From the NCBI GenBank assembly GCA_016207825.1, contig JACQZI010000027.1, positions 1 through 64,000 of the forward strand: 64,000 nt of DNA. The letters are read 5' to 3'. Below the pieces are notes generated by a model. That model had not been told where the DNA came from and ran no database searches. It saw nothing but the letters and a program-made list of their open reading frames with translations. Origin of the DNA: Planctomycetota bacterium (GTDB taxonomy: Bacteria > Planctomycetota > MHYJ01 > JACQXL01 > JACQZI01). This document shows, piece by piece, positions 1-8,841 of the stretch. Made by a program: the position numbers and the translations under genes. Position 1 is the stretch's first letter. Each line of letters begins with the position of its first letter.

Positions 1-1
1 A

Positions 2-682
2 GAGGATTGGTATGACCAGGGAAATAACCATTTCTCAGGCTGGCTTCCCGGACAAGGCTTGCTGGTTGGTTCGCCTTCGGCAACTGGCACATATAATTTT
101 ACCTTACGCGCTATCGGATATCTCAACCGCAGTATCACCAAGGAATTCAGTATTACCGTTACGGTAACTCCGTTAAGCATCACGACCAATTCACTCCCGC
201 AGGGCGACCCGAATATCGCATATTCAACCACGCTCGGCTTTAACGGCGGAATAACCCCGGTAACCTGGTCAATCATAAACGGCTCTCTGCCTTCGGGCAT
301 TACATTAAATAGCCAGACCGGAGTGATTGCCGGGACAACAACAGAAGCCGGAACGACCGCGTATTTTACCGTTCAGGCGTCTTCCTATGACGGACAAACA
401 ATAAATAAGAATTTATCGCTTTATATTGCGCCGGCATTAACCGTCCATACGGAAAGCTTGCCACAGCCGGTTTACAATACTCCTTACAGCACGGTTATCA
501 GCGTCACGGGCGGGACGGTCATCAGCGCGACAGTGGTTGATGGCGAATACGGCGATTGGTTTGCCGGAACGGGATATTTGATAACGCTGGAAGGGACACT
601 GCCTCCGGGATTGGGCTTGACTTCCACGAACGGCGACCCGTGCGAATGGTATAGCCAATCGAACCAGAACTGTATCAACTAA
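2..682 (+). CDS. Exported-type Ig-like repeat protein, C-terminal part cut off by a frame break (5' partial)
   Basis: The frame is open to the left window edge, so the true start lies outside; TTG at 59 is only the first possible internal start. The translation shows several putative bacterial Ig-like modules, each with the typical 'LPxGLxL...G' turn (for example 'LPSGITLNSQTGVIAGTT' and 'LPPGLGLTSTNG') and spacer segments such as 'ITTNSLPQGDPNIAYSTTLGFNGG'. Such modules occur in large surface or secreted proteins and probably act as spacers or in carbohydrate/protein binding. The last module stops abruptly after 'TNG' and runs into a stop at 680-682, while the neighbouring frame continues with the second half of an FN3 domain. 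I infer that this reading frame and the one ending at 2318 were once one gene, broken by a small deletion, indel or assembly error between about 620 and 690. Confidence 0.7.
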   Translation, partial: EDWYDQGNNHFSGWLPGQGLLVGSPSATGTYNFTLRAIGYLNRSITKEFSITVTVTPLSITTNSLPQGDPNIAYSTTLGFNGGITPVTWSIINGSLPSGITLNSQTGVIAGTTTEAGTTAYFTVQASSYDGQTINKNLSLYIAPALTVHTESLPQPVYNTPYSTVISVTGGTVISATVVDGEYGDWFAGTGYLITLEGTLPPGLGLTSTNGDPCEWYSQSNQNCIN

Positions 683-791
683 TGTCATAGCTTATGCTGA
701 TACGGGACTTTCCCCGGGCACGAATTATTATTACCGCATCAAAGCCTACAATCAAATTGGAGAAAGTTTCTATTCGTTTGAAGCCCATGCA

Positions 792-2318
792 ATGACTTAT
801 ATCGTAATAGAAGCGCCTTCAACTTTATCTAGTGAAATCGTTTCAGATTCACAAATTAACTTAAGCTGGCTTGACAATTCTTATAATGAGGATGGATTCA
901 AGATAGAACGTAAAATAGGCCCGTATGGGAAATATCAACAACTTGCCTTGGTTAACGCCAACGTCACCGTTTATTCCGATACCGGTCTTGCACCGGCGAT
1001 GTTTTATGGCTACCGCATCACGGCATATAATCAGAGCGGTAACAGCCATTATTCTATTGAAACAGGTTCGGTTACGCATGAAAGGTCTTTTGAAAGGCTT
1101 CTAAATAAGCTTGACCTGCATTATCAGAACGGGGCAATAAATAATTACGACGTCTACCAATCGCTTCACACGGATGTTTCTTTAGCCCAGGATTTTTACG
1201 GCCAGGGAGATGTGGGCTCAGGCATCGCTAAGTTGAATGGAGTCTGCACGGAAATAACCGCGAATACACCGGAGCATATTACTGCCCAAGCCAGCGCAGA
1301 GTTATATGGGATGGCGCAGATATTAGCACTGCTAACCGGCCAAATTCGGGGAGCGAATTCCACTGCTCCTGCGCCTAAATACATACCATACTGTAACACA
1401 ATAACTATAACAGGAATCACTCAACCTGGTTTTACCGGAAGCTACGAATGGGTAGTGACTAAGACCGGAACTGGAGATGTTGAGCTGGGAGGTAATACCA
1501 GTGGCAACGTGCATACTCCAATCACTCAAACGTCAATTACTATACATGGCATCGTGAGTAGCACGAATCAGGATGATATTGAAATCGGGCTGATAATTAC
1601 CCCATCTGAAACAACTACAGCTACTGTTATTACCAGCACTAAAATAACGGTCATACAAGTAGATTTAACGTTTAATATTACCGGAACAATTTCCGCAGAT
1701 AATGATAAACACGACCCAATATCTCGAACAGTTGGTACAGATTTATTAGGCGTAGTTCCAATAACTTATACCCTATCACGAAATTATATTGCTAATCAAA
1801 TGGAGATTATGGGTATAATAAAAAATATTACACCAACGACTACCAGCCAGTGGAATTTCCGGCGAGATGTTGAATCTCAAAGCTGGCAATATACTCCGGC
1901 TGATGCCGATGCCGGAAGAGATCCTATTCCAGTTCCTTTTGGCGCGAAGAGATTCACCGGCGGACCTCCGACTTTTAATGATGATACAAATGACACAGAT
2001 GAAGATCTTACCCCTAATAGCGCTAATAGAATCTTTGTTTGGGATTGGCCACGGATAGACATTAGTGGAGCCGACGCTGCCCCAATAGGAACAGTATTTG
2101 CTCTGCGTTTCCATGGAAGAGAATGGTTGACTCTGTGTACAAATGGTGATAGAGTAACAAGAGTCGTTGAATGGACATGCTCAATTACTGTTCGTAAAGA
2201 TGGTAATGGTGTTTATACACGTGTTGGCGCTAATGAAATTAGAGAGTTGAATCCGGGAGAAACATTTCCTCCATTGGGATTTACTAAAGCCGAAGCGCTT
2301 AATGCAATGGGGAGATAA
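792..2318 (+). CDS. FN3-FIMAH surface protein, probable continuation of the broken gene upstream
   Basis: The frame is open from 621, where it encodes the end of an FN3 domain ('ADTGLSPGTNYYYRIKAYN'); the ATG at 792 lies inside this homology and has no ribosome binding site, so it is probably not a genuine start. After it come one complete FN3 domain (about residues 8-95, 'SQINLSWLDNSYNEDGFKIERK'), an all-helical FIMAH-like domain (about 98-185, 'LLNKLDLHYQNGAINNYDVYQSL'), and a roughly 320-residue beta-rich tail beginning 'YIPYCNTITITG'. The tail's first part is also found in the product of 3046-4929. No sortase signal or PEP-CTERM is visible. A role as an exported adhesive or scaffold protein is inferred only from domain content. 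The gene ends 17 nt before the next gene, which has a good ribosome site, suggesting co-transcription. Confidence 0.6.
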   Translation: MTYIVIEAPSTLSSEIVSDSQINLSWLDNSYNEDGFKIERKIGPYGKYQQLALVNANVTVYSDTGLAPAMFYGYRITAYNQSGNSHYSIETGSVTHERSFERLLNKLDLHYQNGAINNYDVYQSLHTDVSLAQDFYGQGDVGSGIAKLNGVCTEITANTPEHITAQASAELYGMAQILALLTGQIRGANSTAPAPKYIPYCNTITITGITQPGFTGSYEWVVTKTGTGDVELGGNTSGNVHTPITQTSITIHGIVSSTNQDDIEIGLIITPSETTTATVITSTKITVIQVDLTFNITGTISADNDKHDPISRTVGTDLLGVVPITYTLSRNYIANQMEIMGIIKNITPTTTSQWNFRRDVESQSWQYTPADADAGRDPIPVPFGAKRFTGGPPTFNDDTNDTDEDLTPNSANRIFVWDWPRIDISGADAAPIGTVFALRFHGREWLTLCTNGDRVTRVVEWTCSITVRKDGNGVYTRVGANEIRELNPGETFPPLGFTKAEALNAMGR

Positions 2319-2335
2319 AGAAAGGAGAAAATAAA

Positions 2336-3034
2336 ATGAAATTGTTTAAATTTAGTATTGCTATAGCGGCAAGTATATTTATTCTTTATATGACATTTAC
2401 GACTACCGTGTTTACAGCAGATAATAGTAATGACAATGAAAAGGATAAAATTATTAACGCTTTCAAGAATGAAAATACATCGCCAAATGAGGTCGAAAGA
2501 ATCAAACAAATTCGTCAAACTCAGATAGAAGCGCTGATTTACATCGTTAGGGACTATCAACAAGGCGAAAAAGAGGGAAGGGCATGTTTGAGAACTCCTC
2601 CTATAGAAGACGCTATTAAGCTATTGGGACATATTAGAGCTATTGAAGCCGTTGAACCAATAGTTAATCTTATATGGTTTGAAATCAGTGGTGGCAGTAC
2701 GATAGATGGAGAACCTGTGACATATTACATAAGAGTGACAGATACTGACCAGGAGTTTGCACGGGAAGCTATCTTTTCCGCTTCTCAAACTACCCTGGTT
2801 AAAATAGGTTCACCGACAGTTCCATTCCTGATTAAGATACTAAAGAACGGTAGCATCCTTCCGGATAAAAACAGCTTTGCCTTAAAGACAATCTATTTGA
2901 TAGAAGGTGATTGTGCAATTCATCGCTTGGAAAAGACTTTGAGAGAGGAAAAGGATGAGACCAAGAAGAAGAACCTAACCGACGCCATCACCAAGTTTAA
3001 GGAAGAGTTAAAATCAGGCGCTTATAATAAATAA
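2336..3034 (+). CDS. Exported HEAT-like helical protein, paralogue A
   Basis: Starts at ATG 2336 with AAAGGAG just upstream. Residues 1-28 form a signal peptide with a hydrophobic core ('FSIAIAASIFILYMTF') ending near 'VFTA'. The mature part is mostly helical, with segments such as 'EDAIKLLGHIRAIEAVEPIVNLI' and 'SPTVPFLIKILKNG' that resemble HEAT repeats. Its closest relative here is the product of 6094-6837: both share 'ERIK' and 'QIEALIYVI'-type segments, 'LRTPP', and a nearly identical C-terminus 'EEKDETKKKNLxDAITKFKEELKSGA'. The precise function is unknown; periplasmic or outer-surface protein binding is plausible for HEAT-like folds. It lies between two FN3-FIMAH genes, only 11 nt before the second, so it was probably inserted or duplicated as part of an FN3/HEAT cassette. 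Confidence 0.75.
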   Translation: MKLFKFSIAIAASIFILYMTFTTTVFTADNSNDNEKDKIINAFKNENTSPNEVERIKQIRQTQIEALIYIVRDYQQGEKEGRACLRTPPIEDAIKLLGHIRAIEAVEPIVNLIWFEISGGSTIDGEPVTYYIRVTDTDQEFAREAIFSASQTTLVKIGSPTVPFLIKILKNGSILPDKNSFALKTIYLIEGDCAIHRLEKTLREEKDETKKKNLTDAITKFKEELKSGAYNK

Positions 3035-3045
3035 GACTGCCCCAA

Positions 3046-4929
3046 ATGAGAAAAGTCTTCCAATGCCCAATCAATAATGGCCCGACTAATTTAATCGTCA
3101 CGGCTACTTCATCATCTCAGATAGCATTTGAGTTTCTGGATAATTCAGATAATGAAGAGGGCTTTGCCGTAGAGCGTAAGACTGAAATATATGGAACCTA
3201 TGAAACCATTGCCTATATCGTACCAATTAGTTCTGATACCGGCTCCGGCATTCCAATTATATCTTATGATAAAATAGTATCACCAAATACCACATATTAT
3301 TATCGTGTCCGGGCTTATAACGACGTTGGCAATAGTCCTTATTCCAATGAAGCGAATGCATTAACATGGATGCAGACGCCGACAAGTTTACAGGCAACGC
3401 CTGTTTCCATTTCCCAGATAGATATAAGCTGGCTGAACAATACCACAAACCAAGACGGATTGGTAATAGAGCGAAAAGCAAGCTACGGCGATTTTGCCCA
3501 GATTGCCACGGTCTATGCAAATACCACCAGTTATTCTGATACAACTCTTATTTCTGATACACGTTATGATTACCGGGTCAAGGCATACAGAACCGGAAAT
3601 AGCAGCGGTTATTCTGGAGTGACAAACACGGTTACCATAAGATTAACCGTGCCATATTTAAGCGGGATAGTTACGGAGTATTATAACCAGGGTCTGATAA
3701 CCGATTATTCGGTTTACCAGACGCTATTGGGTTATCTTTCCTCTGCACACTCATCTGCCGGTCAGGGAGATTTGGTTTCTTATGTCAGTTACCTTAATGC
3801 CTTTAATGATAAAGTTATTACAGAAACAGGCACTACCATTAACCAAAATGCCGGCTTGGCATTATTAGGAATGGGATTGCAAGTAAAAGAATTAAAGGCA
3901 GGGATTAGAGGGATAGACGCAAAATCCGACCCAATAACATATATTCCAGTATGCCATGTTATTACTTTTACGGCGACAGTTACCCCCACTAATACACCCG
4001 GCGAATACAAATGGGTAATTACGCCAACTGGCACGGATAAATTGAGATTTGAAAGTCCTGATGCAGGAACCTTTGACCCAGATAATCCTGTTACGCCAAC
4101 TATTGCAGTCCATGGCTTAAAATGGAGCGATGCAACAAATGATATTGGGATTATCTTTGTGTTTACTTCCACTCCAAATGGTAACGTTATTTCTACTACC
4201 TATAACAGCACGGTAATTACAACCAGTTTCTCAAGCGAACCAATTTTAACTATGGCCAATCCTCAAACTCCAACAGTTATCGCAGATGCAACTGTTGTTA
4301 CGATAACAGGTTCTGCTTTTGTCATATCATCAACAGCAACTATTAGCACTACTCCGGTGTTTGACTCATATTGTAAACAATGGGAATTAGGTTACATTCA
4401 AAATGTGATATCCGATACTATCCTATATACATATCAAGGTATTACCCCAATCAAGGGAACACAAATCAATTTAGCGCTTTTAGATTCATTTCCTGACGAA
4501 CTAGTTTTATATGGAAACAAATTCACTTCAAATAATCAGTCATTAAAACCACAATGGTTTAGAGACACGCCATCATGTACGCTTTCATGGAATTATCTAG
4601 GAACAGGAGAGCCATTACAATCGTTTTATCGTTATGCAGAATTCATCGTTTGGCTAGTGGCATATAACAAAACCACAAAGGAAATTAGATACTTAAGGTG
4701 GTGGCGGTGGAAACTCGTTCATGACATTGTCTTCGATACAACGAAACCTTTGCCTCCTAATGGAACTGTGCAGGCAAGAACGACTATAAAAGAAACAAGC
4801 ACCGTAGGACAAATTAATTCCGGCAATGATAAGGGAAACTGGGAGAGTTTAAGTCTACAGAAGAATCCCCCTGTTATTGAACCGCCTCTTGCTAATGATC
4901 CAATTACTTGGCAATGGGGATGGCAATAG
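3046..4929 (+). CDS. FN3-FN3-FIMAH surface protein, apparently missing its signal peptide
   Basis: Two FN3 domains (about residues 12-108 and 110-202; 'SQIAFEFLDNSDNEEGFAVERK', 'SQIDISWLNNTTNQDGLVIERK') are followed by a FIMAH-like helical domain (about 204-288) and a beta-rich domain beginning 'YIPVCHVITFTATVTP' that aligns with the tail of the 792-2318 product. The final 200 residues are unique and rich in Thr, Trp and Pro. The only in-frame ATG follows a stop at 3028, there is no convincing ribosome site, and the protein begins almost at the first FN3 strand with no signal peptide. Since relatives in this window are exported (the minus-strand gene at 38441-39424 has a clear signal), I infer a 5'-truncated or translationally coupled copy. 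It may be a decaying duplicate. Confidence 0.65.
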   Translation: MRKVFQCPINNGPTNLIVTATSSSQIAFEFLDNSDNEEGFAVERKTEIYGTYETIAYIVPISSDTGSGIPIISYDKIVSPNTTYYYRVRAYNDVGNSPYSNEANALTWMQTPTSLQATPVSISQIDISWLNNTTNQDGLVIERKASYGDFAQIATVYANTTSYSDTTLISDTRYDYRVKAYRTGNSSGYSGVTNTVTIRLTVPYLSGIVTEYYNQGLITDYSVYQTLLGYLSSAHSSAGQGDLVSYVSYLNAFNDKVITETGTTINQNAGLALLGMGLQVKELKAGIRGIDAKSDPITYIPVCHVITFTATVTPTNTPGEYKWVITPTGTDKLRFESPDAGTFDPDNPVTPTIAVHGLKWSDATNDIGIIFVFTSTPNGNVISTTYNSTVITTSFSSEPILTMANPQTPTVIADATVVTITGSAFVISSTATISTTPVFDSYCKQWELGYIQNVISDTILYTYQGITPIKGTQINLALLDSFPDELVLYGNKFTSNNQSLKPQWFRDTPSCTLSWNYLGTGEPLQSFYRYAEFIVWLVAYNKTTKEIRYLRWWRWKLVHDIVFDTTKPLPPNGTVQARTTIKETSTVGQINSGNDKGNWESLSLQKNPPVIEPPLANDPITWQWGWQ

Positions 4930-4961
4930 TAAAATAATAAAATCGCAATGAAAGGAAAAAT

Positions 4962-6002
4962 ATGTTGAAGATGAAAAAAATATGGTTTTTCAGTATCGGG
5001 ATTATTTTTATAAGCATACTAGGTTGTGGTACAAATAATGTGTCTTCCTCTAATGTCAATCTTAAGCAAAATGAGACCTCAATAGAATTTCTTAATTACA
5101 GTGAAGAAGTAACTGAAAAACAGATAGCAACTTCTGATTTCTGCATCGTGGGGAAGGCGCATATCAAAGGGCAGAAGGTTCTGGATGAAATAAACTGGAA
5201 GGATGAAAACGGGAATGTTACTAAAAAACCTTTCAAGTGGAACATAGAAGGAGAAATCAAAATCGATTCTGTCATATATGGAAAGCCAAATGTTAAAACG
5301 ATTGACTTTACTATGGTAACCAGTTTATTTGTACTATCTTCTGAGGCTGGCGGACAGATGGGAGAATTTGACGCAGTCTGGAAAGGCCTTCAACCTAAAG
5401 AAGACGATACTTTAATAATCTTTGGAAAGGTGGAAGCAGGAAACATCAAAATTATAAAGCCCATAAAACGAGAGAACATATCAGTATTCACTGAAAGTTG
5501 CAAGGCAATTAAAAGCTTACTAAGTCTGGATAAGAACGAATCTCAAAAGCAACGGGAAAAATTGCTCGTTGAATCTAATAACCAGGATTTACTTCTTTAC
5601 TTAATCAGAAAAATAGCTCAGGAGGAGGGGCTGAGTAAAACCATATCGTCAATTGAAACGTTATTCACTAAGGGGATGATAACCCCTGAACGCGAATTTA
5701 TCAGCTATAGATTAGCTATGGAGCTTGTTGCAACACATCATAATGACATAAAACAAAACAAACTAACCATATTGAATAATATTATCACCAAAAATCTGTC
5801 TACTATAGCAACAGTAATAGACGGCGTTGCTCATCTTAGAATATTTGACACCAAAGCCTTTGAACAAAACTATGAACTTAAAGAGGGTGTTAAAACAATA
5901 CTGAATAATCTATCCCAAAAGTTCAAGAATGACAAAGACTATTCAGAATGGGAAAAGCGGGTAAATAAAATATTCCCACCGGAAGAAAAGACGGAAAAGT
6001 GA
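4962..6002 (+). CDS. Putative lipoprotein of unknown function
   Basis: ATG 4962 follows GAAAGGAAAAAT. The N-terminus is a lipoprotein signal: basic 'MKMKK'-like start, hydrophobic stretch 'IWFFSIGIIFISI', and lipobox L-G-C with Cys at about residue 22. The first 170 mature residues contain a beta-rich region ('FCIVGKAHIKGQKVL...', 'DTLIIFGKVEAGNIKII') and the rest is helical. I do not recognise the family. It sits in the same-direction cluster of exported FN3 and HEAT-like genes and has a separate ribosome site, so it is probably a membrane-anchored partner of that secretome cluster; no motif defines a catalytic role. Confidence 0.65.
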   Translation: MLKMKKIWFFSIGIIFISILGCGTNNVSSSNVNLKQNETSIEFLNYSEEVTEKQIATSDFCIVGKAHIKGQKVLDEINWKDENGNVTKKPFKWNIEGEIKIDSVIYGKPNVKTIDFTMVTSLFVLSSEAGGQMGEFDAVWKGLQPKEDDTLIIFGKVEAGNIKIIKPIKRENISVFTESCKAIKSLLSLDKNESQKQREKLLVESNNQDLLLYLIRKIAQEEGLSKTISSIETLFTKGMITPEREFISYRLAMELVATHHNDIKQNKLTILNNIITKNLSTIATVIDGVAHLRIFDTKAFEQNYELKEGVKTILNNLSQKFKNDKDYSEWEKRVNKIFPPEEKTEK

Positions 6003-6093
6003 AAAATCACCTTCCTAATATTCTTGCGTTAAAAGAGTTATGCCGATGGGATGTGTCCCGGAAATCCGTAAATCATAAAGAAAGGAGATAAAA

Positions 6094-6837
6094 ATGAAAT
6101 CGCTACGCAAGAATTACTTAAGCCGGATAGGGATGGTTTTTATAGCACTCGTTTTAATAGGGGCTATCACTCAAATAGTTTTCACAGAAGATAAATTAAG
6201 CGAGAAAGATAAAATTATTATTAAACTAAAAGATGAGGACACTCTTGCCAATGAAGCAAAGAGGATTAAAGAAGACCGGCAAGTTCAAATAGAAGCGTTA
6301 ATTTATGTCATTACAGATATTCAAAAAGGCTTAGCCGAAGGCCGTCCCTCTTTGAGGACTCCCCCAGCTGAAATGTCTGTTCAATTATTAGGCGATATTA
6401 GAGCCGTAGAATCTGTTAATACGTTAATTGATTTGGGATGTTTTCTTATTGATGAACGAACGCCTTCAATATCTTTGAGTACTGATCGTGATATGGCTTT
6501 GAGAGGATTAGAATCATCTACCGAAAAGGCTTTATCGAAAATAGGAAAGCCTGCTGTGCCAGAGCTGATTGAATTGATAAAAAATGGAACCACTAGAACA
6601 CACTTTGCCGCAGGAGTAACAAATGAAGGCAAACGTCTAATACAAGCAAATGATAATAGTAATGCTAAGAAGAATTATTTCTTCAGGGAAATGCTGTATC
6701 TAATAGAAGATGATTGTGCGGTTCATCGCTTAGAAAAGGCGCTGAAAGAGGAAAAGGATGAGACCAAGAAGAAGAACTTATCCGATGCTATTACTAAATT
6801 CAAGGAAGAGTTGAAATCCGGAGCTTTTAATAAATAA
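6094..6837 (+). CDS. Exported HEAT-like helical protein, paralogue B
   Basis: ATG 6094 follows AGAAAGGAGATAAAA, a strong ribosome site. The N-terminus is a signal peptide ('IGMVFIALVLIGAITQIVF'). The body parallels the 2336-3034 product: 'QIEALIYVITDIQKGLAEGR' against 'QIEALIYIVRDYQQGEKEGR', shared 'LRTPP', 'LLGDIRAVESV' and an almost identical last 40 residues. It has an extra insert around 'GVTNEGKRLIQANDNSNAKK'. The duplicated order (FN3-FIMAH gene, HEAT-like gene, FN3-FIMAH gene, lipoprotein, HEAT-like gene) suggests a cassette duplication. Function unknown; a HEAT-type helical repeat in the periplasm is the best structural guess. It is the last gene before the promoter and 22-bp repeat array. 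Confidence 0.75.
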   Translation: MKSLRKNYLSRIGMVFIALVLIGAITQIVFTEDKLSEKDKIIIKLKDEDTLANEAKRIKEDRQVQIEALIYVITDIQKGLAEGRPSLRTPPAEMSVQLLGDIRAVESVNTLIDLGCFLIDERTPSISLSTDRDMALRGLESSTEKALSKIGKPAVPELIELIKNGTTRTHFAAGVTNEGKRLIQANDNSNAKKNYFFREMLYLIEDDCAVHRLEKALKEEKDETKKKNLSDAITKFKEELKSGAFNK

Positions 6838-6987
6838 AACTATCCCGAAAGGGAGGCTTCGCGCTGGGTGAGTAAAATATTCCCGCCTGCCCCGACTTCA
6901 GGTGGGCCGGAAACCCCGAAATAATATGGAAATATCGGAGTAATTCCGGGGACGTAATCCTGAAGTCTCCTTATTCAAACTTTCCCC

Positions 6988-7016
6988 TTGACATTTCAGG
7001 TTGACATTATTATAGT
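6988..7016 (+). promoter_or_regulatory. Consensus sigma-70 promoter leading into the 22-bp repeat array
   Basis: TTGACA at 6988-6993 and TATAGT at 7011-7016 are separated by exactly 17 bp. The predicted start near 7023 lies about 17 bp before the first 22-bp repeat, so the array would be transcribed and lie in the leader of the gene at 7397. A second TTGACA at 7001 is too close to serve as the -35 for this -10. Confidence 0.65.
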
Positions 7017-7039
7017 ATCATTGTTTTAAGTGTGGCTAC

Positions 7040-7303
7040 GGGTAGATTCAAGCGCATGGAAGGGTGGATTCAAGCACGTGGACGGGTAGATTCAAGCGCG
7101 TGAGAGGGTAGATTCAAGCGCGTGGATGGGTAGATTCAAGCGCGTGGAAGGATGGATTCAAGCGCGTGGACGGGTGGATTCAAGTGCATGGATGGGTGGA
7201 TTCAAACGCGTGGATGGGTAGATTTAAGCGCGTGGGAGGGTAGATTCAAGCGCATGGAAGGGTAGATTCAAGCACGTAGGAGGGTAGATTTAAGAGCGTG
7301 GGA
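7040..7303 (+). repeat. Array 1: twelve tandem copies of a 22-bp repeat
   Basis: Twelve units of exactly 22 bp fill 7040-7303 with no spacers. Each unit begins GGGT(A/G)GATT(C/T)AA and ends with a G(C/T)GTGGA-like block; differences between units are mostly transitions. The copies are imperfect, so this is an old minisatellite. Because 22 is not a multiple of three, it is unlikely to be coding. It sits between a consensus promoter and the gene at 7397. The flanking 80 bp at 7304-7396 are G-rich and then A/T-rich, with nothing I can name. Confidence 0.9.
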
Positions 7304-7396
7304 GGTAGGGCACGGGGGTAGGGTGGTATCGGTCTTGCAGCAAGGTTTTTAAAAAGATTTGGCATCTAATGTTCTAATATATAAGGGGTTATAAAT

Positions 7397-8206
7397 ATGG
7401 CAGAGCCGACTAAGCAAATTTTATTCAAGGCCATCCTTCGCGCTCCTTTTTTCGACCATGCGCCCGAAGAAGAGGTGGAGAAATGGGCTAAAAACACCAT
7501 TGATGCCGCCCAAAAAACATACTCCCAAAGCAAAAAAGCAATCCGGACAAAAAAAGACTACGAGGAAAAGATTGCCAAACCAGCCGAGGAGATGATAGAT
7601 AAATTTATTTCAAAGGGAAAGTATAAAAGCCACGAGCAAATCATGAATAAGCTGAGGGATGGTAAAAATCTGGCGGCGAAAAAGTTTTTCGAGAAACGCA
7701 AAAGGGCGTATGAATCCGGTAAATTCGCCGATGACGTCCAATTCGGCAAAAAATTCTACGCCCAAAAGTGGGTAAAATATAACGGGCCTTTAAGAGGCTA
7801 CAAAAAAGGCGGAATAAAAGGCCTGGGCGCATTGGCCGTAATGGCGTTATCCGCGGATAAAGACCTAAATCAGTTTTTGAAAAAAGATACGGATAAAATT
7901 ATTGATGGCGTCCCGCTTTCTATTGCTTTGCCGGATAAGGCCGGGAAGTTCAAGAACGCTTTAAGAAACCAAATCACCCGCTCAGGAAAATACATAATCG
8001 ATACGAATTATAAAGAACAAAGCCTCCGGGATGAAAACGAAACAGTTAACCGCTTGGCGAATGAATACCGTTTGCCGGAAATCGCGCCTTTTAGCCCTGT
8101 GGGAGTTTCATACATAAATTTCATTGCAGTTGAGATGTCGAATCCGGTAAAACCTGGTGAGACAATTAAACAGCTTGGATTGGATGTGCAGGTGGCAACC
8201 GTTTAA
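7397..8206 (+). CDS. Unknown basic protein of 269 residues behind the repeat array
   Basis: No signal peptide or membrane segment is visible except a weak hydrophobic patch 'GLGALAVMALSA' near residue 145. The first 130 residues are lysine-rich, probably helical ('KKAIRTKKDYEEKIAKPAEEMIDKF'); the C-terminal 90 residues look beta-rich. I do not recognise the family. The upstream region GGGGTTATAAAT gives only a weak ribosome site. It is the first gene after the promoter/22-bp repeat leader and ends exactly where the convergent minus-strand gene ends. A short stretch, 'IAKPAEE...FISKGK', resembles 'IAEPAEQ...FISRKGK' in the C-terminal half of the trypsin-like protein at 41156-43000; this could be chance or a shared domain. 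Confidence 0.6.
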   Translation: MAEPTKQILFKAILRAPFFDHAPEEEVEKWAKNTIDAAQKTYSQSKKAIRTKKDYEEKIAKPAEEMIDKFISKGKYKSHEQIMNKLRDGKNLAAKKFFEKRKRAYESGKFADDVQFGKKFYAQKWVKYNGPLRGYKKGGIKGLGALAVMALSADKDLNQFLKKDTDKIIDGVPLSIALPDKAGKFKNALRNQITRSGKYIIDTNYKEQSLRDENETVNRLANEYRLPEIAPFSPVGVSYINFIAVEMSNPVKPGETIKQLGLDVQVATV

Positions 8207-8485
8207 TCATTCTAGGAATGCGACTAATTGGTTTACCGAGGCATTGACATCGCGGAAAAGGAGAATGAGCTCTTTGCTGTGGTCGGCGTTGTCATCTTTG
8301 GCTAAAGGAAGTTCTCCCAGCCTTTGAATGAAAGAATCATCCTTATAAAGGGCTTTCATTTCCTTTAAGATGTTATTATACTTTTCTGCGTAAATATTGG
8401 CGTAGAAAGAGGGGTTGTCCGCGCTCAAGGTCGAAAGCTCATTATAAAGCACGTTTACCAGCCGCTTGATTGTTTCTTTGTTCAT
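8207..8485 (-). CDS. Small acidic helical protein, unknown
   Basis: The 92-residue product starts at ATG 8485-8483 ('MNKETIKRLVNVL'); a longer reading from 8521 is possible but adds an unlikely hydrophobic tail. The sequence is helical and acidic with no cysteine or known motif. Its stop abuts the stop of the convergent gene ending at 8206, so the two may share a termination region. Both genes begin after a similar 'CTAATATATA' block, which could be a common promoter element or coincidence. An immunity-like or antisense-regulated partner of the basic 269-residue protein is conceivable, but nothing in the sequence shows it. Confidence 0.5.
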   Translation of the reverse strand: MNKETIKRLVNVLYNELSTLSADNPSFYANIYAEKYNNILKEMKALYKDDSFIQRLGELPLAKDDNADHSKELILLFRDVNASVNQLVAFLE

Positions 8486-8576
8486 AATATCTAATATATA
8501 TTGTTGCCTTAAAACCACCAAGAAAAATCTAATTTCATGTTATCACTCTCTGCTCCGCCTATCCCGCTTTTCCCCG

Positions 8577-8773
8577 ATTGGTATTTAATTGGCATCCTTT
8601 CCGTAAGTTTTTACTTGAGATATAGGAAAGTATAAACACGAATCTCACGAATAATTACTCCATTGTTTTTATAATAAAATTAGTTATATTCGTGTTATTC
8701 GCCTAATTCGTGCTATTTGTGTTCCTCTTTTTCTGAATTGGTATTTAATTGACAGCTCTTGCGTAAGTTTTTA
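8577..8773. repeat. Pair of 37-bp direct repeats in a 320-bp non-coding gap
   Basis: Two imperfect 37-bp copies at 8577-8613 and 8737-8773 both start ATTGGTATTTAATTG and end CGTAAGTTTTTA. The core 'TTGGCAT...CCGTAAG' / 'TTGACAG...TGCGTAAG' weakly recalls a sigma-54 -24/-12 element, but neither copy keeps both invariant dinucleotides. Between them lie alternating CACGAAT / ATTCGTG words of the dispersed type seen elsewhere in this window. No gene is visible from 8522 to 8841. Confidence 0.5.
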
Positions 8774-8841
8774 TAAGTGGAGCAACTGTCTCGAAAGTAT
8801 TCGGGATGATCTCTGAACTATGAATTCAATTGAACGAGCCC

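Noticed and set aside
7040-7303. CRISPR array
   Set aside because: The 22-bp units follow one another directly with no spacers, and no cas gene is present anywhere in the window.
8577-8773. Sigma-54 promoters
   Set aside because: Neither copy keeps both the GG and GC dinucleotides at the required spacing.
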